Source of the DNA: Muribaculum sp.
GTDB lineage: Bacteria; Bacteroidota; Bacteroidia; Bacteroidales; Muribaculaceae
Assembly (NCBI GenBank): GCA_023664085.1
Contig: JAMPGE010000001.1
Coordinates: forward strand, 355,474 to 419,196
Direction: 5' to 3'
Length of the DNA: 63,723 bases
The notes under the pieces were generated by a model. The model worked only from the letters and a program-made list of their open reading frames with translations. It did no database searches and was not told the DNA's origin. Of this stretch, positions 7,641-16,452 are shown one piece after another. Position 1 is the first letter of the stretch; each line of letters opens with the position of its first letter. The position numbers and the translations under genes were made by a program.

Positions 7641-9596
7641 ATGGAGAATACAGATCCCAAACATTATCAAGCCGATAATATTCAGGTGCTTGAAGGCCTT
7701 GAGGCCGTGCGCAAGCGTCCGGCGATGTATATAGGTGACATATCGAGCCGCGGACTTCACCATCTTGTGTATGAAGTGGTGGACAATTCGATCGACGAGG
7801 CCCTTGCGGGCTACGCCAACCATATCAAAGTCACGATTCTGGAGAACGACAGTATTCGGGTGGAGGATAATGGTCGCGGCATACCGGTGGATATGCATGA
7901 GAAAATGCATAAGCCGGCTCTGGAGGTGGTGCTCACGGTGCTTCATGCCGGCGGTAAGTTCGACAAGGGATCTTATAAAGTGTCCGGCGGCCTTCACGGC
8001 GTGGGTGTGAGCTGTGTGAACGCCCTGTCGGACTATCTTCGTGCGGAGATACATCGCAACGGCCACGTCTATATGCAGGAATATGCCTTTGGCAAGCCTA
8101 CGTCCGAGATGTGTGTGATAGGCGATACGGACCGTACGGGCACCACCATACTTTTCCATCCGGACGCCGGCATCTTCACAGAGACGGTGTATGATTACGA
8201 GACGCTTGCCAACCGACTGCGCGACTTGGCTTACCTGAATGCCGGCATCACTCTCGAGCTGACCGATATGCGTACGCTTGACGAAGACGGCAATCCTCGC
8301 CACGATACGTTTCACAGTGATGAGGGTCTCAAGCAATTCGTGCGCTATCTTGACCAGGGCAAGGAGTCGCTCATACCGGATATAATTCATCTCAACACGG
8401 AACGCAACGGCGTTCCCGTGGAGGTGGCGATGACCTACAATGCCACCTTCAATGAAAACATATTCTCTTACGTAAACAATATCAATACGATAGAAGGCGG
8501 TACGCATCTCACGGGCTTCCGCCGTGCGCTGACCACCACGCTCAAAAAATATGCCGACGACAACAATCTGCTGGCCAAGCTGAAAATCGAGCTTTCCAAG
8601 GAAGACTTCCGCGACGGACTGACGGCCGTGATTTCGGTGAAAGTGGCCGAGCCTCAGTTTGAAGGGCAGACCAAGACCAAGCTTGGCAACAACGAAGTGA
8701 TAGGAGCCGTATACTCGGCGGTGTCCGACGCGCTTAGCAATTATCTGGAAGAGCATCCGAAGGAGGCGAGAATGATAGTAGACAAAGTGGCAACGGCCGC
8801 TCAGGCACGCCACGCCGCCTATACGGCCCGAATGCGCGTGCAGAACAAGAATCCTTTTGCCAGCTCCGGTCTTCCCGGCAAACTCGCCGACTGCAAAAGC
8901 CGCGACGCCGCCAACTGCGAACTCTTCCTTGTGGAGGGTGATTCCGCGGGAGGGAGCGCAAAGCAGGGAAGAAATCCCAATTTTCAGGCAATATTGCCTC
9001 TTCGCGGAAAAATTCTGAACGTAGAGAAAGCTTCAGACAACAAGATTCTCGAATCAGACTCTATCGTGACCATCTACAAGGCCTTGGGAGTCACCATCGG
9101 CACGGAAGAAGATTCCAAGGAGCCCAATCTCAGCAGGCTACGTTATCATAAGATCGTGATCATGACCGATGCCGACGTAGACGGAGCTCACATCGCCACG
9201 TTGCTGATGACGTTCTTCTATCGCAAGATCCGCCCCATAATCGACAACGGCTATCTCTATATAGCCACCCCGCCGCTATATAAATGCTCCACCAAAGGCA
9301 AGCAGAAGATTCAGGAATATTGCTGGACCGAACAGCAGGTGCAGCGATTTGTAGACACCCACTGCGCAGGCGACCGCAACCGCATGGTCATACAGCGCTA
9401 CAAGGGTCTGGGCGAGATGAACGCCGAGCAGCTGTGGGAGACCACCATGGATCCGGAGAACCGAATGCTTAAACAAGTGACGTTGACAAATGCCGCCGAG
9501 GCCGATCATACCTTCTCGCTGCTGATGGGAGAGGAAGTGGCACCCCGCAGGGAATTTATCGAGCAGCACGCCACCTACGCCAATATCGACGCCTGA
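7641..9596 (+). CDS. gyrB: DNA gyrase subunit B
   Basis: ATPase subunit of DNA gyrase, which with GyrA introduces negative supercoils. It is 651 residues, the compact form without the proteobacterial TOPRIM insertion. The GHKL ATPase motifs are VVDNSIDEALAG (about 47-58), DNGRGIPVD and GGLHGVG. The TOPRIM domain has EGDSAGGSA (about 431) and DADVDGAHI (about 510). The C-terminus RREFIEQHATYANIDA is the GyrB rather than the ParE ending. gyrA is not in the window. The TGA stop overlaps the rfbB ATG by one base (TGATG). Confidence 0.97.
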   Translation: MENTDPKHYQADNIQVLEGLEAVRKRPAMYIGDISSRGLHHLVYEVVDNSIDEALAGYANHIKVTILENDSIRVEDNGRGIPVDMHEKMHKPALEVVLTVLHAGGKFDKGSYKVSGGLHGVGVSCVNALSDYLRAEIHRNGHVYMQEYAFGKPTSEMCVIGDTDRTGTTILFHPDAGIFTETVYDYETLANRLRDLAYLNAGITLELTDMRTLDEDGNPRHDTFHSDEGLKQFVRYLDQGKESLIPDIIHLNTERNGVPVEVAMTYNATFNENIFSYVNNINTIEGGTHLTGFRRALTTTLKKYADDNNLLAKLKIELSKEDFRDGLTAVISVKVAEPQFEGQTKTKLGNNEVIGAVYSAVSDALSNYLEEHPKEARMIVDKVATAAQARHAAYTARMRVQNKNPFASSGLPGKLADCKSRDAANCELFLVEGDSAGGSAKQGRNPNFQAILPLRGKILNVEKASDNKILESDSIVTIYKALGVTIGTEEDSKEPNLSRLRYHKIVIMTDADVDGAHIATLLMTFFYRKIRPIIDNGYLYIATPPLYKCSTKGKQKIQEYCWTEQQVQRFVDTHCAGDRNRMVIQRYKGLGEMNAEQLWETTMDPENRMLKQVTLTNAAEADHTFSLLMGEEVAPRREFIEQHATYANIDA

Positions 9597-10657
9597 TGAA
9601 CGTGCTTATCACCGGGGGCGCCGGCTTTATAGGATCGCACGTAGTGCGCAGGTTCGTAAGAAAATATCCCGACTCGCTCATAGTCAACGTGGATAAACTG
9701 ACTTATGCGGGGAATCCGGACAACGTGGCCGACGTGGCCCGATGCGCCAACTACCGATTTGAGCAGGCCGACGTGGCCGACATTGCTCAGATGCGCCGGA
9801 TAGTGCGGGAATACGATATCCGCGGCATAATCCATCTTGCGGCCGAAAGCCACGTGGACCGTTCGATCCACGATCCCTTCACCTTTGCCCGCACCAACGT
9901 AATGGGTACGCTCTCGCTGCTTCAGGCGGCGCGTGAATACTGGGAATCCCTGCCGGAGAGATACGAGGGAAAGATGTTTTACCACATCTCTACCGACGAA
10001 GTATACGGGGCTCTTGAGATCACGGAGCCGCAAGGCTATCGGTCGCCCTTCGCCACATCGGCGAGCGCCGAAACACATCTGGCCTACGGACGGGAATATT
10101 TCACGGAAGAAAGCAAATACAATCCCCATTCCCCCTACAGCGCTTCCAAGGCATCGAGCGACCATTTCGTGAGAGCATACCACGATACATACGGTATGCC
10201 GACCATAGTCACCAACTGCTCGAACAACTATGGACCGAACCAATATCCGGAGAAGCTCATACCTTTGTTTATCAGCAATATCCTGCAACGAAAGCCACTC
10301 CCGGTATACGGACGTGGAGAGAACGTGCGCGACTGGCTCTACGTAGAGGATCACGCCGCGGCCATCGATCTGATATTCCACAAAGGCAAAGCCGGCGACA
10401 CATATAATATAGGAGGCTTCAACGAGTGGCGGAATATTGACCTTGTAAGGCTGCTGGTAAAGACGGTGGACCGACTCACCGGCAAGCCCGAGGGTTATAG
10501 CGATGCGTTGATAACGTACGTTACCGACCGCCCCGGTCACGACCTGCGCTACGCCATCGACAGCCGCAGGCTGCAGCGCGAACTCGGCTGGGAGCCGTCT
10601 TTGCAGTTTGAAGAGGGGATAGAGCGAACCGTGGAGTGGTATCTACAACATTTATAG
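9596..10657 (+). CDS. rfbB: dTDP-glucose 4,6-dehydratase
   Basis: Second step of dTDP-deoxysugar synthesis: dTDP-glucose to dTDP-4-keto-6-deoxyglucose. It is 353 residues, an extended SDR with NAD motif GGAGFIGS at 6-13, the HLAAESHVDRS signature, STDEVYG, and catalytic Tyr181/Lys185 in YSASK. The start codon shares one base with the gyrB stop, so translation is probably coupled. The preceding pathway enzyme, rfbA, lies 15.8 kb away in the exopolysaccharide locus. The later enzymes rfbC and rfbD are not in the window. Confidence 0.96.
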   Translation: MNVLITGGAGFIGSHVVRRFVRKYPDSLIVNVDKLTYAGNPDNVADVARCANYRFEQADVADIAQMRRIVREYDIRGIIHLAAESHVDRSIHDPFTFARTNVMGTLSLLQAAREYWESLPERYEGKMFYHISTDEVYGALEITEPQGYRSPFATSASAETHLAYGREYFTEESKYNPHSPYSASKASSDHFVRAYHDTYGMPTIVTNCSNNYGPNQYPEKLIPLFISNILQRKPLPVYGRGENVRDWLYVEDHAAAIDLIFHKGKAGDTYNIGGFNEWRNIDLVRLLVKTVDRLTGKPEGYSDALITYVTDRPGHDLRYAIDSRRLQRELGWEPSLQFEEGIERTVEWYLQHL

Positions 10658-10774
10658 CATAATGAGAAAGATTCAGTGATCTACGGGCAATGGGTTCGCC
10701 TCTATTTTAAGTTGTAAGGAAAACACATTGCTATGAAAATAACGAATAATTCAGCATCTGGAGGGGTAGAATTA

Positions 10775-10805
10775 TTTGCAGTATTGCGAAAAAATGCTAA
10801 ATTTG
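10775..10805 (+). promoter_or_regulatory. Promoter for the glycan-modification trio
   Basis: TTTG at 10775-10778, 19 bases, TAAATTTG at 10798-10805. It stands in the 275-base gap after rfbB, which shows no other recognisable element, and about 120 bases ahead of the acyltransferase ATG at 10933. Confidence 0.75.
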
Positions 10806-10932
10806 CACAATTGTTGTGCAATCTGAGCATTGTTTTCACATAGAGGCTCCGTATGGAATCCGAGCTGCGACAACACACCTGTTGACAACTGGCAAAAGCC
10901 ACCTTAAAGAAAGAAACGACACTAACGTAGCC

Positions 10933-11544
10933 ATGGGCAGTCTGAAGACAAAAATATACTTTTCTCCACTTGGACGTCTTGTGCATTATTATACAAGGCT
11001 GATGTCTGCGCTTGGGAAAAAAGGAATGGTCTACGGCTATAGATGCCGGAAGAGCGGCCGGTATCTGCCTTGCACAAGAATAGGTAACGACGTAGAAATC
11101 GTGTTGCCGGAGAATCTTGAAATCGGCGACAACGTGTGGATCGGCAGCGGGTGCTGGATAGACGCCAGCGGCGGTTTGAGTATCGGAGAAGGCTGTCAGA
11201 TAAGTGCCAGATCATGCTTAATAAGCCATACGAGCCACATTTCACAACGTTTACTCGGCAAAGATTATATGAAATGGGAGATCGAAGATCGCCCGGGCTA
11301 TATTCGTAAGAAGACAGAAATCGGAGACTATACATATTTGGGATGTGGCGTCCAAGTGCTCCCCGGAGTGAAAATCGGACGAGGATGCGTGATCGGAGCC
11401 GGCGCGATAGTGACTCACAATTTGCCCGACTATGCTGTAGCCGTAGGCAATCCGGCAAGAATAATAGGAGACACGCGGGATATAGACCGTCCTTACCTTG
11501 CCGATGGCGCATATGCATCAACATATTATGAAAAAACAACATGA
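10933..11544 (+). CDS. Hexapeptide-repeat acyltransferase (sugar O/N-acetyltransferase)
   Basis: Left-handed beta-helix acyltransferase of about 203 residues, probably acetylating a sugar or sugar nucleotide. Repeats of the [LIV]-G-x4 type run through the middle: IGNDVEIVLPENLEIGDNVWIG, then IGEGCQISAR, then IGDYTYLGCGVQVLPGVKIG and IGAGAIVTHNLPDYAVAVGNPARIIG. A His-rich SHTSHIS loop could hold the catalytic histidine. A longer open frame starts at 10816, but its first 39 residues lie in the leader just downstream of the promoter and are not family-like, so ATG 10933 is chosen. Its stop overlaps the next gene start (ATGA). Confidence 0.88.
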   Translation: MGSLKTKIYFSPLGRLVHYYTRLMSALGKKGMVYGYRCRKSGRYLPCTRIGNDVEIVLPENLEIGDNVWIGSGCWIDASGGLSIGEGCQISARSCLISHTSHISQRLLGKDYMKWEIEDRPGYIRKKTEIGDYTYLGCGVQVLPGVKIGRGCVIGAGAIVTHNLPDYAVAVGNPARIIGDTRDIDRPYLADGAYASTYYEKTT

Positions 11545-12767
11545 AACAGTTTAGAAAAATACCATTTTCCCCACCCGACATGTCGGAAGAAGAAGTGCAG
11601 GAAGTAGCCGAAGCGTTGCGTTCCGGATGGATCACTACCGGCCCGAAGACAAAGGAATTCGAACGGATGATCGCCGCTTATTGCGGCACAGACCGAGCCG
11701 TCTGCCTCAACTCGGCCACGGCCAGCATGGAAATGGCTCTGAGGATGCTCGGGGTTGGTCCCGGAGATGAAGTGATAATTCCGGCATATACCTATACGAG
11801 CACCGCCTCCGCCGTATGCCACGTGGGGGCACATCCGGTGATGATAGATTGCAGTCCGGGATGTTTTGAAATGGACTACGATAAGATGGCGGCAGCCGTC
11901 AACGAGCATACCAAAGTGATAATGCCGGTGGACCTTGCAGGCATGATATGCGATTATGACCGTGTATTCAAAGTGGTGGAGGAGAAGCGCCCGCTTTTCC
12001 GTCCGGAGAGCACTCTGCAGAGCCTCTTCAACCGGATAGTGGTGATAGCGGACGCCGCCCATGCGTTCGGATCTGAGAAGGATGGCAAACGTTCGGGACA
12101 GTTCGCCGACTTCACATCTTTTTCATTCCATGCCGTAAAAAATCTCACCACGGCCGAGGGAGGAGCCCTGACATGGAAGAGCCGCCCGGACATGGACAAT
12201 GAATGCATCTACAACCGACTGCAACTGCTGAGCCTGCACGGCCAGAACAAAGACGCGTTGGCCAAGACCAAACTGGGATCCTGGGAATACGACATAATCG
12301 GCCCCTGGTACAAATGCAATATGACCGACATCATGGCCGGCATCGGCCAGGCACAACTACGTCGGTATCCCGGCATGCTTAAGCGACGTAACGAGCTGAT
12401 AATGCGGTATAATAAAGCTCTTGAAGGGTTTGACGTGAAGGTCTTGCCCCATTACGAAGGGGCTTATCATTCCAACGGCCATCTGTATCTTGTGCGCCTC
12501 AGCGGCCTGTCGGAGCAGCAAAGAAATGCCGTGATAGAGGCTATGACTCATAGAGGAGTGGCTACAAACGTACACTTCAAACCCCTCCCGATGATGACGG
12601 CCTACCGCAACATCGGCTACGACATAAAGGATTTTCCCAACGCCTACGCTCAATACTCCAATTGCATGACACTTCCGCTCTATACGCGTCTGAGTGATGA
12701 AGACGTGGATTATATTCTGGAGAATTACGTGGAGGTATTGAAGGAATTTGGACTCGAAAAGAAGTGA
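11541..12767 (+). CDS. DegT/DnrJ/EryC1/StrS aminotransferase
   Basis: PLP-dependent sugar aminotransferase, 408 residues, of the family that turns keto-sugar nucleotides into amino sugars. Visible features are the SGWITTGPKTKEFE substrate-loop motif, the DAAHAFGS cofactor motif, and the PLP-binding Lys near residue 200 in FHAVKNLTTAEGG. It starts 4 bases inside the acyltransferase gene and ends 4 bases into the sugar transferase gene. The trio resembles the PglD/PglE/PglC set that makes and transfers acetylated amino sugars. The 4-keto-6-deoxy product of RfbB-type enzymes is a possible substrate class. This pathway reading is inference. Confidence 0.92.
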   Translation: MKQFRKIPFSPPDMSEEEVQEVAEALRSGWITTGPKTKEFERMIAAYCGTDRAVCLNSATASMEMALRMLGVGPGDEVIIPAYTYTSTASAVCHVGAHPVMIDCSPGCFEMDYDKMAAAVNEHTKVIMPVDLAGMICDYDRVFKVVEEKRPLFRPESTLQSLFNRIVVIADAAHAFGSEKDGKRSGQFADFTSFSFHAVKNLTTAEGGALTWKSRPDMDNECIYNRLQLLSLHGQNKDALAKTKLGSWEYDIIGPWYKCNMTDIMAGIGQAQLRRYPGMLKRRNELIMRYNKALEGFDVKVLPHYEGAYHSNGHLYLVRLSGLSEQQRNAVIEAMTHRGVATNVHFKPLPMMTAYRNIGYDIKDFPNAYAQYSNCMTLPLYTRLSDEDVDYILENYVEVLKEFGLEKK

Positions 12768-13357
12768 AGCGCCTGTTTGACATAGTGGCGAGCGCCGCGG
12801 GTCTGATAATCTTGTCGCCTGTGTTTGTGGTGCTGGCTGTGTGGATCAAGATAGATTCACGCGGACCGGTGTTTTATCTTCAGAGCCGGGTGGGAAAAGA
12901 CAATAAGGATTTCAAACTGTATAAATTCCGGTCAATGCGTCCGGACTCCGACAAGGACCGACTGATTACCGTAGGCGAGCGCGATCCGCGCATCACAAAT
13001 TCGGGCTACTTTATCCGGCGCTACAAACTTGATGAATTCCCTCAGTTGATCAACGTGTTGAAGGGAGAAATGAGTCTGGTGGGACCCCGTCCTGAAGTGC
13101 GAAGATACGTTGATATGTACACCCCGGCACAAATGCGTGTGCTGAGCGTGCGCCCGGGCATTACCTCCCGGGCATCCCTGCTTTATCGAAAAGAAAACGA
13201 AATTCTCGCGGCCTCCGACGATCCGGAACGCACGTACGTGGAGGAAGTGATGCCCCATAAACTAAGCCTTGACCTGGAATATATCGACGGCAATCCCGGC
13301 CTTTGGGGTGATATTCGCTTGATCTTCGGTACGATAGCTGGAGTAGCCGTAGGATGA
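12764..13357 (+). CDS. Bacterial sugar transferase (PglC/WcaJ-type phosphoglycosyl transferase)
   Basis: Monotopic phosphoglycosyl transferase of 197 residues that loads the first sugar phosphate onto undecaprenyl phosphate at the inner membrane. It has one N-terminal hydrophobic segment (about 5-27), the KFRSM motif near 50, and the catalytic region DEFPQLINVLKGEMSLVGPRPE (split here: DEFPQLINVL, then VGPRPE at 106-111). The short length fits the PglC core without the extra membrane region of WcaJ. It starts with GTG at 12764 inside the aminotransferase stop (GTGA overlap), so translation is coupled. It gives the window a second glycan initiator besides the WecA-like protein. Confidence 0.93.
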   Translation: MKRLFDIVASAAGLIILSPVFVVLAVWIKIDSRGPVFYLQSRVGKDNKDFKLYKFRSMRPDSDKDRLITVGERDPRITNSGYFIRRYKLDEFPQLINVLKGEMSLVGPRPEVRRYVDMYTPAQMRVLSVRPGITSRASLLYRKENEILAASDDPERTYVEEVMPHKLSLDLEYIDGNPGLWGDIRLIFGTIAGVAVG

Positions 13358-13363
13358 CTTTTT

Positions 13364-13397
13364 GCAGGTTTGGGTAAAACCGAGAGTTGCTTTTTTT
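13364..13397 (+). terminator. Possible terminator after the sugar transferase gene
   Basis: A short stem (GGTTT at 13367-13371 with AAACC at 13377-13381) is followed after nine bases by seven T (13391-13397). It lies in the 38-base gap between convergent genes. The stem is weak, so this is tentative. Confidence 0.35.
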
Positions 13398-14223
13398 ATT
13401 TGTGCTTCATCACGTCCAGCCAATATATTTTTTTTACGTGCACGGCTTTATGATTGCCGGAAGCATCTTCACGAAGAAGCTGGGGATAATCCGCACCGGC
13501 CAAGTCGGCATCATAAATAACACGGGATCCATCCGAAGCCGTGAAGGTATACACCCGGTTTAATTCAGTGCCCTCTATATCCATTGAACCTTCCAGAATC
13601 TCACTTGGCTTATCGTGTAAGGACGCCCCGTTTGAGTAAATGGCCAGACGATATTTGTCGGCGGGGTTAAAACCATCGCTTTTAGGGGAAGCTTCGCGGT
13701 CAATACGGGCAATTATAGAGCCGTCGACGCTTTCGATTGACTCAATCGGAATCCAACCGGAGCGCATGGGAGACCAAAGCGAGGATAGCTCCTCATTGAG
13801 CAATCGGGAGAGAGTGCGGTTTTCAGAATCGGAAACATAGGGGATTTCGTAGATAAGGGAATCGGTCCAAAGATATTGGCCGTCATCGAGGGTGTATCCC
13901 CTCCAGCCCATTTCGGACCAGTCGGAGGTTTTGGAAGAAGAGATCTTCTGTCTTAGGGAATCATCTACGAGAGTGGCATAGTATGCCTTCATTTGCTCGG
14001 GGTTTTCGATATCGTGGAGCGGATAAGGGCGCGAAAGAGGATAAGAGATCAATTCGGCAAAGCGGGAAGAATCGTTTGCGGCCACGGCATTGATAACGTC
14101 GCGCACGTAAGAGGGGATTGAATCCGAGTCGGCGGCTCGTCCGGCAACGTGGTTCTGCCGATCGCATGAGGCGAGGGAGGCCACGAGGATTGAAGTGAGG
14201 ATAAATATGAGATTTCTGTTCAT
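13396..14223 (-). CDS. Lipoprotein of unknown function
   Basis: 275 residues with a type II signal peptide: a short basic start, a hydrophobic run and a lipobox ending at Cys20 (LASC). No known family was recognised. The body is soluble-looking, rich in Ser/Asp, with a DSLIYEIPYVSD region and a WIPIESI segment that resembles a strand-rich domain. Its ATG overlaps the end of the lysozyme-like gene by 4 bases, so the two are translated from one message and may act together in the envelope. No function can be assigned. Confidence 0.8.
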   Translation of the reverse strand: MNRNLIFILTSILVASLASCDRQNHVAGRAADSDSIPSYVRDVINAVAANDSSRFAELISYPLSRPYPLHDIENPEQMKAYYATLVDDSLRQKISSSKTSDWSEMGWRGYTLDDGQYLWTDSLIYEIPYVSDSENRTLSRLLNEELSSLWSPMRSGWIPIESIESVDGSIIARIDREASPKSDGFNPADKYRLAIYSNGASLHDKPSEILEGSMDIEGTELNRVYTFTASDGSRVIYDADLAGADYPQLLREDASGNHKAVHVKKIYWLDVMKHK

Positions 14224-14783
14224 AGCTTGTCGGAGTTAAGAATTGATGGAATATCCGCTATTTCGATTTCATCTTTGATAAAAAGTTTATCGAACTCTTC
14301 GATGCGGCGTTTTTTTAATTGAGAAAGAGTCTTGCCGCGATAGCGGGAATGGGCAAGATACAGATCGCGAATATCGCGGTTGCCGGCACGCAGCCGGGAA
14401 GCCACTGCGGAACGTTCGGCCGCTCCGTTGCCGATATTATAAGCCAGCGCGGCCATAATGATCGAATCCTTGCCGTAAGATCGGAAAAGTTTGCAAAATT
14501 TCTGGAAGTCTTTACGCAGTAAAGCGTCGGCTTCCTTCTCGGAAAGAGCACGCGAGCGGGAGAATTTCTCACCGGGGAGTACTTTGTGGCCATAACCCAC
14601 CAGCGGCCAATGTCGCGGGGAATGAAGACCTTCATACTTCTTGATGATTTCGATGGCGGTCTCAAAATAGTCGGTCTGCGGCTCGGCACCGGGTAGAGCG
14701 GCGGAGTCTGCATTGTGGGCTCCGGGAATCATAAGCGCCACCGACATCATTGCCATGGAAATCCATAAAATTAAATGTTTCAT
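14220..14783 (-). CDS. GH24-like (phage-type) lysozyme, exported
   Basis: 187 residues with an N-terminal signal or anchor (MKHLILWISMAMMSVALMIPG). The body matches phage-type lysozymes: IIKKYEGLHSPRHWPLVGYGH, where Glu51 of YEGL would be the catalytic acid, then LPGEKF, and the helix pair IIMAALAYNIGNGA. The classic E...D...T pattern is not complete: the Asp and Thr positions between EGL and GYGH are replaced in a shortened loop. As I recall, Bacteroidetes conjugative-element lysozymes share a YVGYGH variant, but no conjugation genes are nearby. Probably a peptidoglycan-remodelling enzyme acting with the downstream lipoprotein; activity is uncertain. Confidence 0.75.
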   Translation of the reverse strand: MKHLILWISMAMMSVALMIPGAHNADSAALPGAEPQTDYFETAIEIIKKYEGLHSPRHWPLVGYGHKVLPGEKFSRSRALSEKEADALLRKDFQKFCKLFRSYGKDSIIMAALAYNIGNGAAERSAVASRLRAGNRDIRDLYLAHSRYRGKTLSQLKKRRIEEFDKLFIKDEIEIADIPSILNSDKL

Positions 14784-14928
14784 CTACAGTATAACGGATT
14801 AACCGTGGCATCGGTTCAATCGGTGGAGGTGGTCAGAGAGGAGAGGTAAGAGGCGAGAGGTGAGCGAAGATGGTATAGAGGGAAGGGAGGGGGAATCGCA
14901 CGCAACTTCGAAAAAGGAGTGTGAAATA

Positions 14929-14958
14929 TTGTTAGTTTGAGAAAAATGTTTAATTTTG
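14929..14958 (+). promoter_or_regulatory. Promoter of the exopolysaccharide locus
   Basis: TTG at 14929-14931, 19 bases, TAATTTTG at 14951-14958. It points into the WecA-Wza-Wzc cluster and implies a 5' leader of about 280 nt before the first gene at 15244. Confidence 0.65.
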
Positions 14959-14964
14959 CATCAA

Positions 14965-15243
14965 TAATGCCCTACAACAATCAAATGCAAACTTCCGGGT
15001 GAATGCCCGGTGGCAGGAAATGGGGAAAAGTAGATGATTTAATCAAATTCAAGTTTTATGCGTATATATTAGGATTGAAATTGCCCGCTCGGGTTGTCCG
15101 AGTTCCAGCGTCTGTGTGTAAGTTGGTTATAATATGCACATTGAGCAGTATGGAAGAAAGGGGTGGAAAGATCCCGGAGAAAGCAAAGAGCTATAAAATT
15201 GGTATAGACATCTGCTGAACGTGAAAGAAAATAAGATACGGAA
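14965..15243 (+). other. Long 5' leader of the exopolysaccharide operon
   Basis: About 280 bases between the promoter and the first gene. Two small hairpins are visible: CCGGG (14996-15000) with CCCGG (15007-15011), and CTCGG with CCGAG around 15092-15106. A 71-codon open frame at 15003-15218 has no family features and its ATG lies inside the first hairpin, so it is not called. No UpxY/NusG-like antiterminator gene, common at Bacteroides capsule loci, is present nearby. Confidence 0.4.
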
Positions 15244-16368
15244 ATGAATCTGATGACTGTGATAGCCCTCGTGTTTGGCATCTCGATGCTGCTTTCAGGG
15301 CTTGTCATACCAAAGATAATAAGAATATCTTTTCGGCGTCGGCTTTTTGACAAGGCCGATGGCAGGAAGGTGCATCGCGGCACGGTGCCTCGGCTTGGAG
15401 GCGTGTCGTTTGTTCCTTCCGTGATGTTTGCCGTGTCGCTGGTATTGGGTCTGTACTCGGATTTCGAGAGTGTGCGTTTGTATTTTCTGGAATCCGGAAT
15501 GATAGGACCGGTATTGTTGTTGCTGTGTTCGGTGACATTGCTCTTTTGGGTAGGAGTGTCGGACGATATGGTGGGTGTAAGGTATTCCACTAAATTTTGG
15601 CTGCAGGCCTGTTGCGGCCTTCTCACCGTGGTCTCCGGGGTATATGTCGGGAATTTCTACGGCTTGCTCGGCATGAACGAAGTGCCGGCATCGGTAGGCT
15701 GGGGGTTGTCGGCATTCATGGTGGTCTACATAGTGAATTCTGTAAATCTCATAGACGGGATCGATGGTCTGGCCGCCGGGATATGCTCTCTGGCACTGCT
15801 CGTATACGGAATATTCTTCTATCTCAACGGCAACGTGATCTGCCTGATGCTGAGTTGGGGTATGCTTGGAGCGTTGATAGCCTTCTTCTATTACAACGTG
15901 TTTGGCAAAAGCACCCACTGCAACAAGACCTTTATGGGCGACACCGGGTCGCTGACTTTGGGAATGGTGGTAGCCTTTCTCTCCATAGAATTGGCACGCA
16001 CGCCTATGGCGGAACCGTTTGAGGGATGTGATCCTCTGATAGCGGCCTTTTGTCCGCTGTTCATACCTTTGTTTGACGTGGTGAGGGTATGCCTGCATCG
16101 GTTTAAGAAAGGACGGAATCTGTTTCTGCCGGACCGCGGACATATACATCACAAACTGCTCGCCATGGGAATGAGCTCGGGAATGGCACTGCTTGTGATC
16201 CTGTGCTCATCGGCAGTATTCATCATAAGCAATATTCTACTTGGAGCCAAGGTAGACAGCAATATACTTCTTGGCGCGGATATAATAGTGTGGACCGTAG
16301 TGAACATCCTGCTCACCCGGCTCATCCGGAGGAAGGAACGCATCACCGGCACTCATCTCTATTTATAA
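15244..16368 (+). CDS. WecA/TagO-like undecaprenyl-phosphate sugar-1-phosphate transferase
   Basis: Polytopic membrane enzyme (374 residues, about ten hydrophobic segments) of the MraY/WecA family. It transfers a HexNAc-1-phosphate, often GlcNAc, from UDP onto undecaprenyl phosphate to begin a glycan. Diagnostic motifs: DDMVGVRYSTK, NLIDGIDGLAAG near 168, NKTFMGDTGSLTLG near 230, and the WecA-type histidine motif HIHH near 300, which separates it from MraY. It is the first gene after the promoter at 14929-14958. The wza-like gene follows after 84 bases. Confidence 0.94.
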   Translation: MNLMTVIALVFGISMLLSGLVIPKIIRISFRRRLFDKADGRKVHRGTVPRLGGVSFVPSVMFAVSLVLGLYSDFESVRLYFLESGMIGPVLLLLCSVTLLFWVGVSDDMVGVRYSTKFWLQACCGLLTVVSGVYVGNFYGLLGMNEVPASVGWGLSAFMVVYIVNSVNLIDGIDGLAAGICSLALLVYGIFFYLNGNVICLMLSWGMLGALIAFFYYNVFGKSTHCNKTFMGDTGSLTLGMVVAFLSIELARTPMAEPFEGCDPLIAAFCPLFIPLFDVVRVCLHRFKKGRNLFLPDRGHIHHKLLAMGMSSGMALLVILCSSAVFIISNILLGAKVDSNILLGADIIVWTVVNILLTRLIRRKERITGTHLYL

Positions 16369-16452
16369 CCGGCAGGGCGAATCATTCAAAAATACTAAAT
16401 CAAGAAATAAAATATATCAAAAGTAAAAGAAAATAAAAACAGAAACCATATA

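Noticed and set aside
7623..8813. 396-codon minus-strand open frame opposite gyrB
   Set aside because: Shadow of gyrB; no recognisable motifs.
14220..14783. Prophage remnant suggested by the lysozyme-like gene
   Set aside because: No holin, integrase or structural phage genes nearby. The gene is paired with a lipoprotein and carries a signal sequence.
15003..15218. 71-codon frame in the exopolysaccharide leader
   Set aside because: No family features, start codon within a hairpin, and no supporting context. Kept only as leader sequence.
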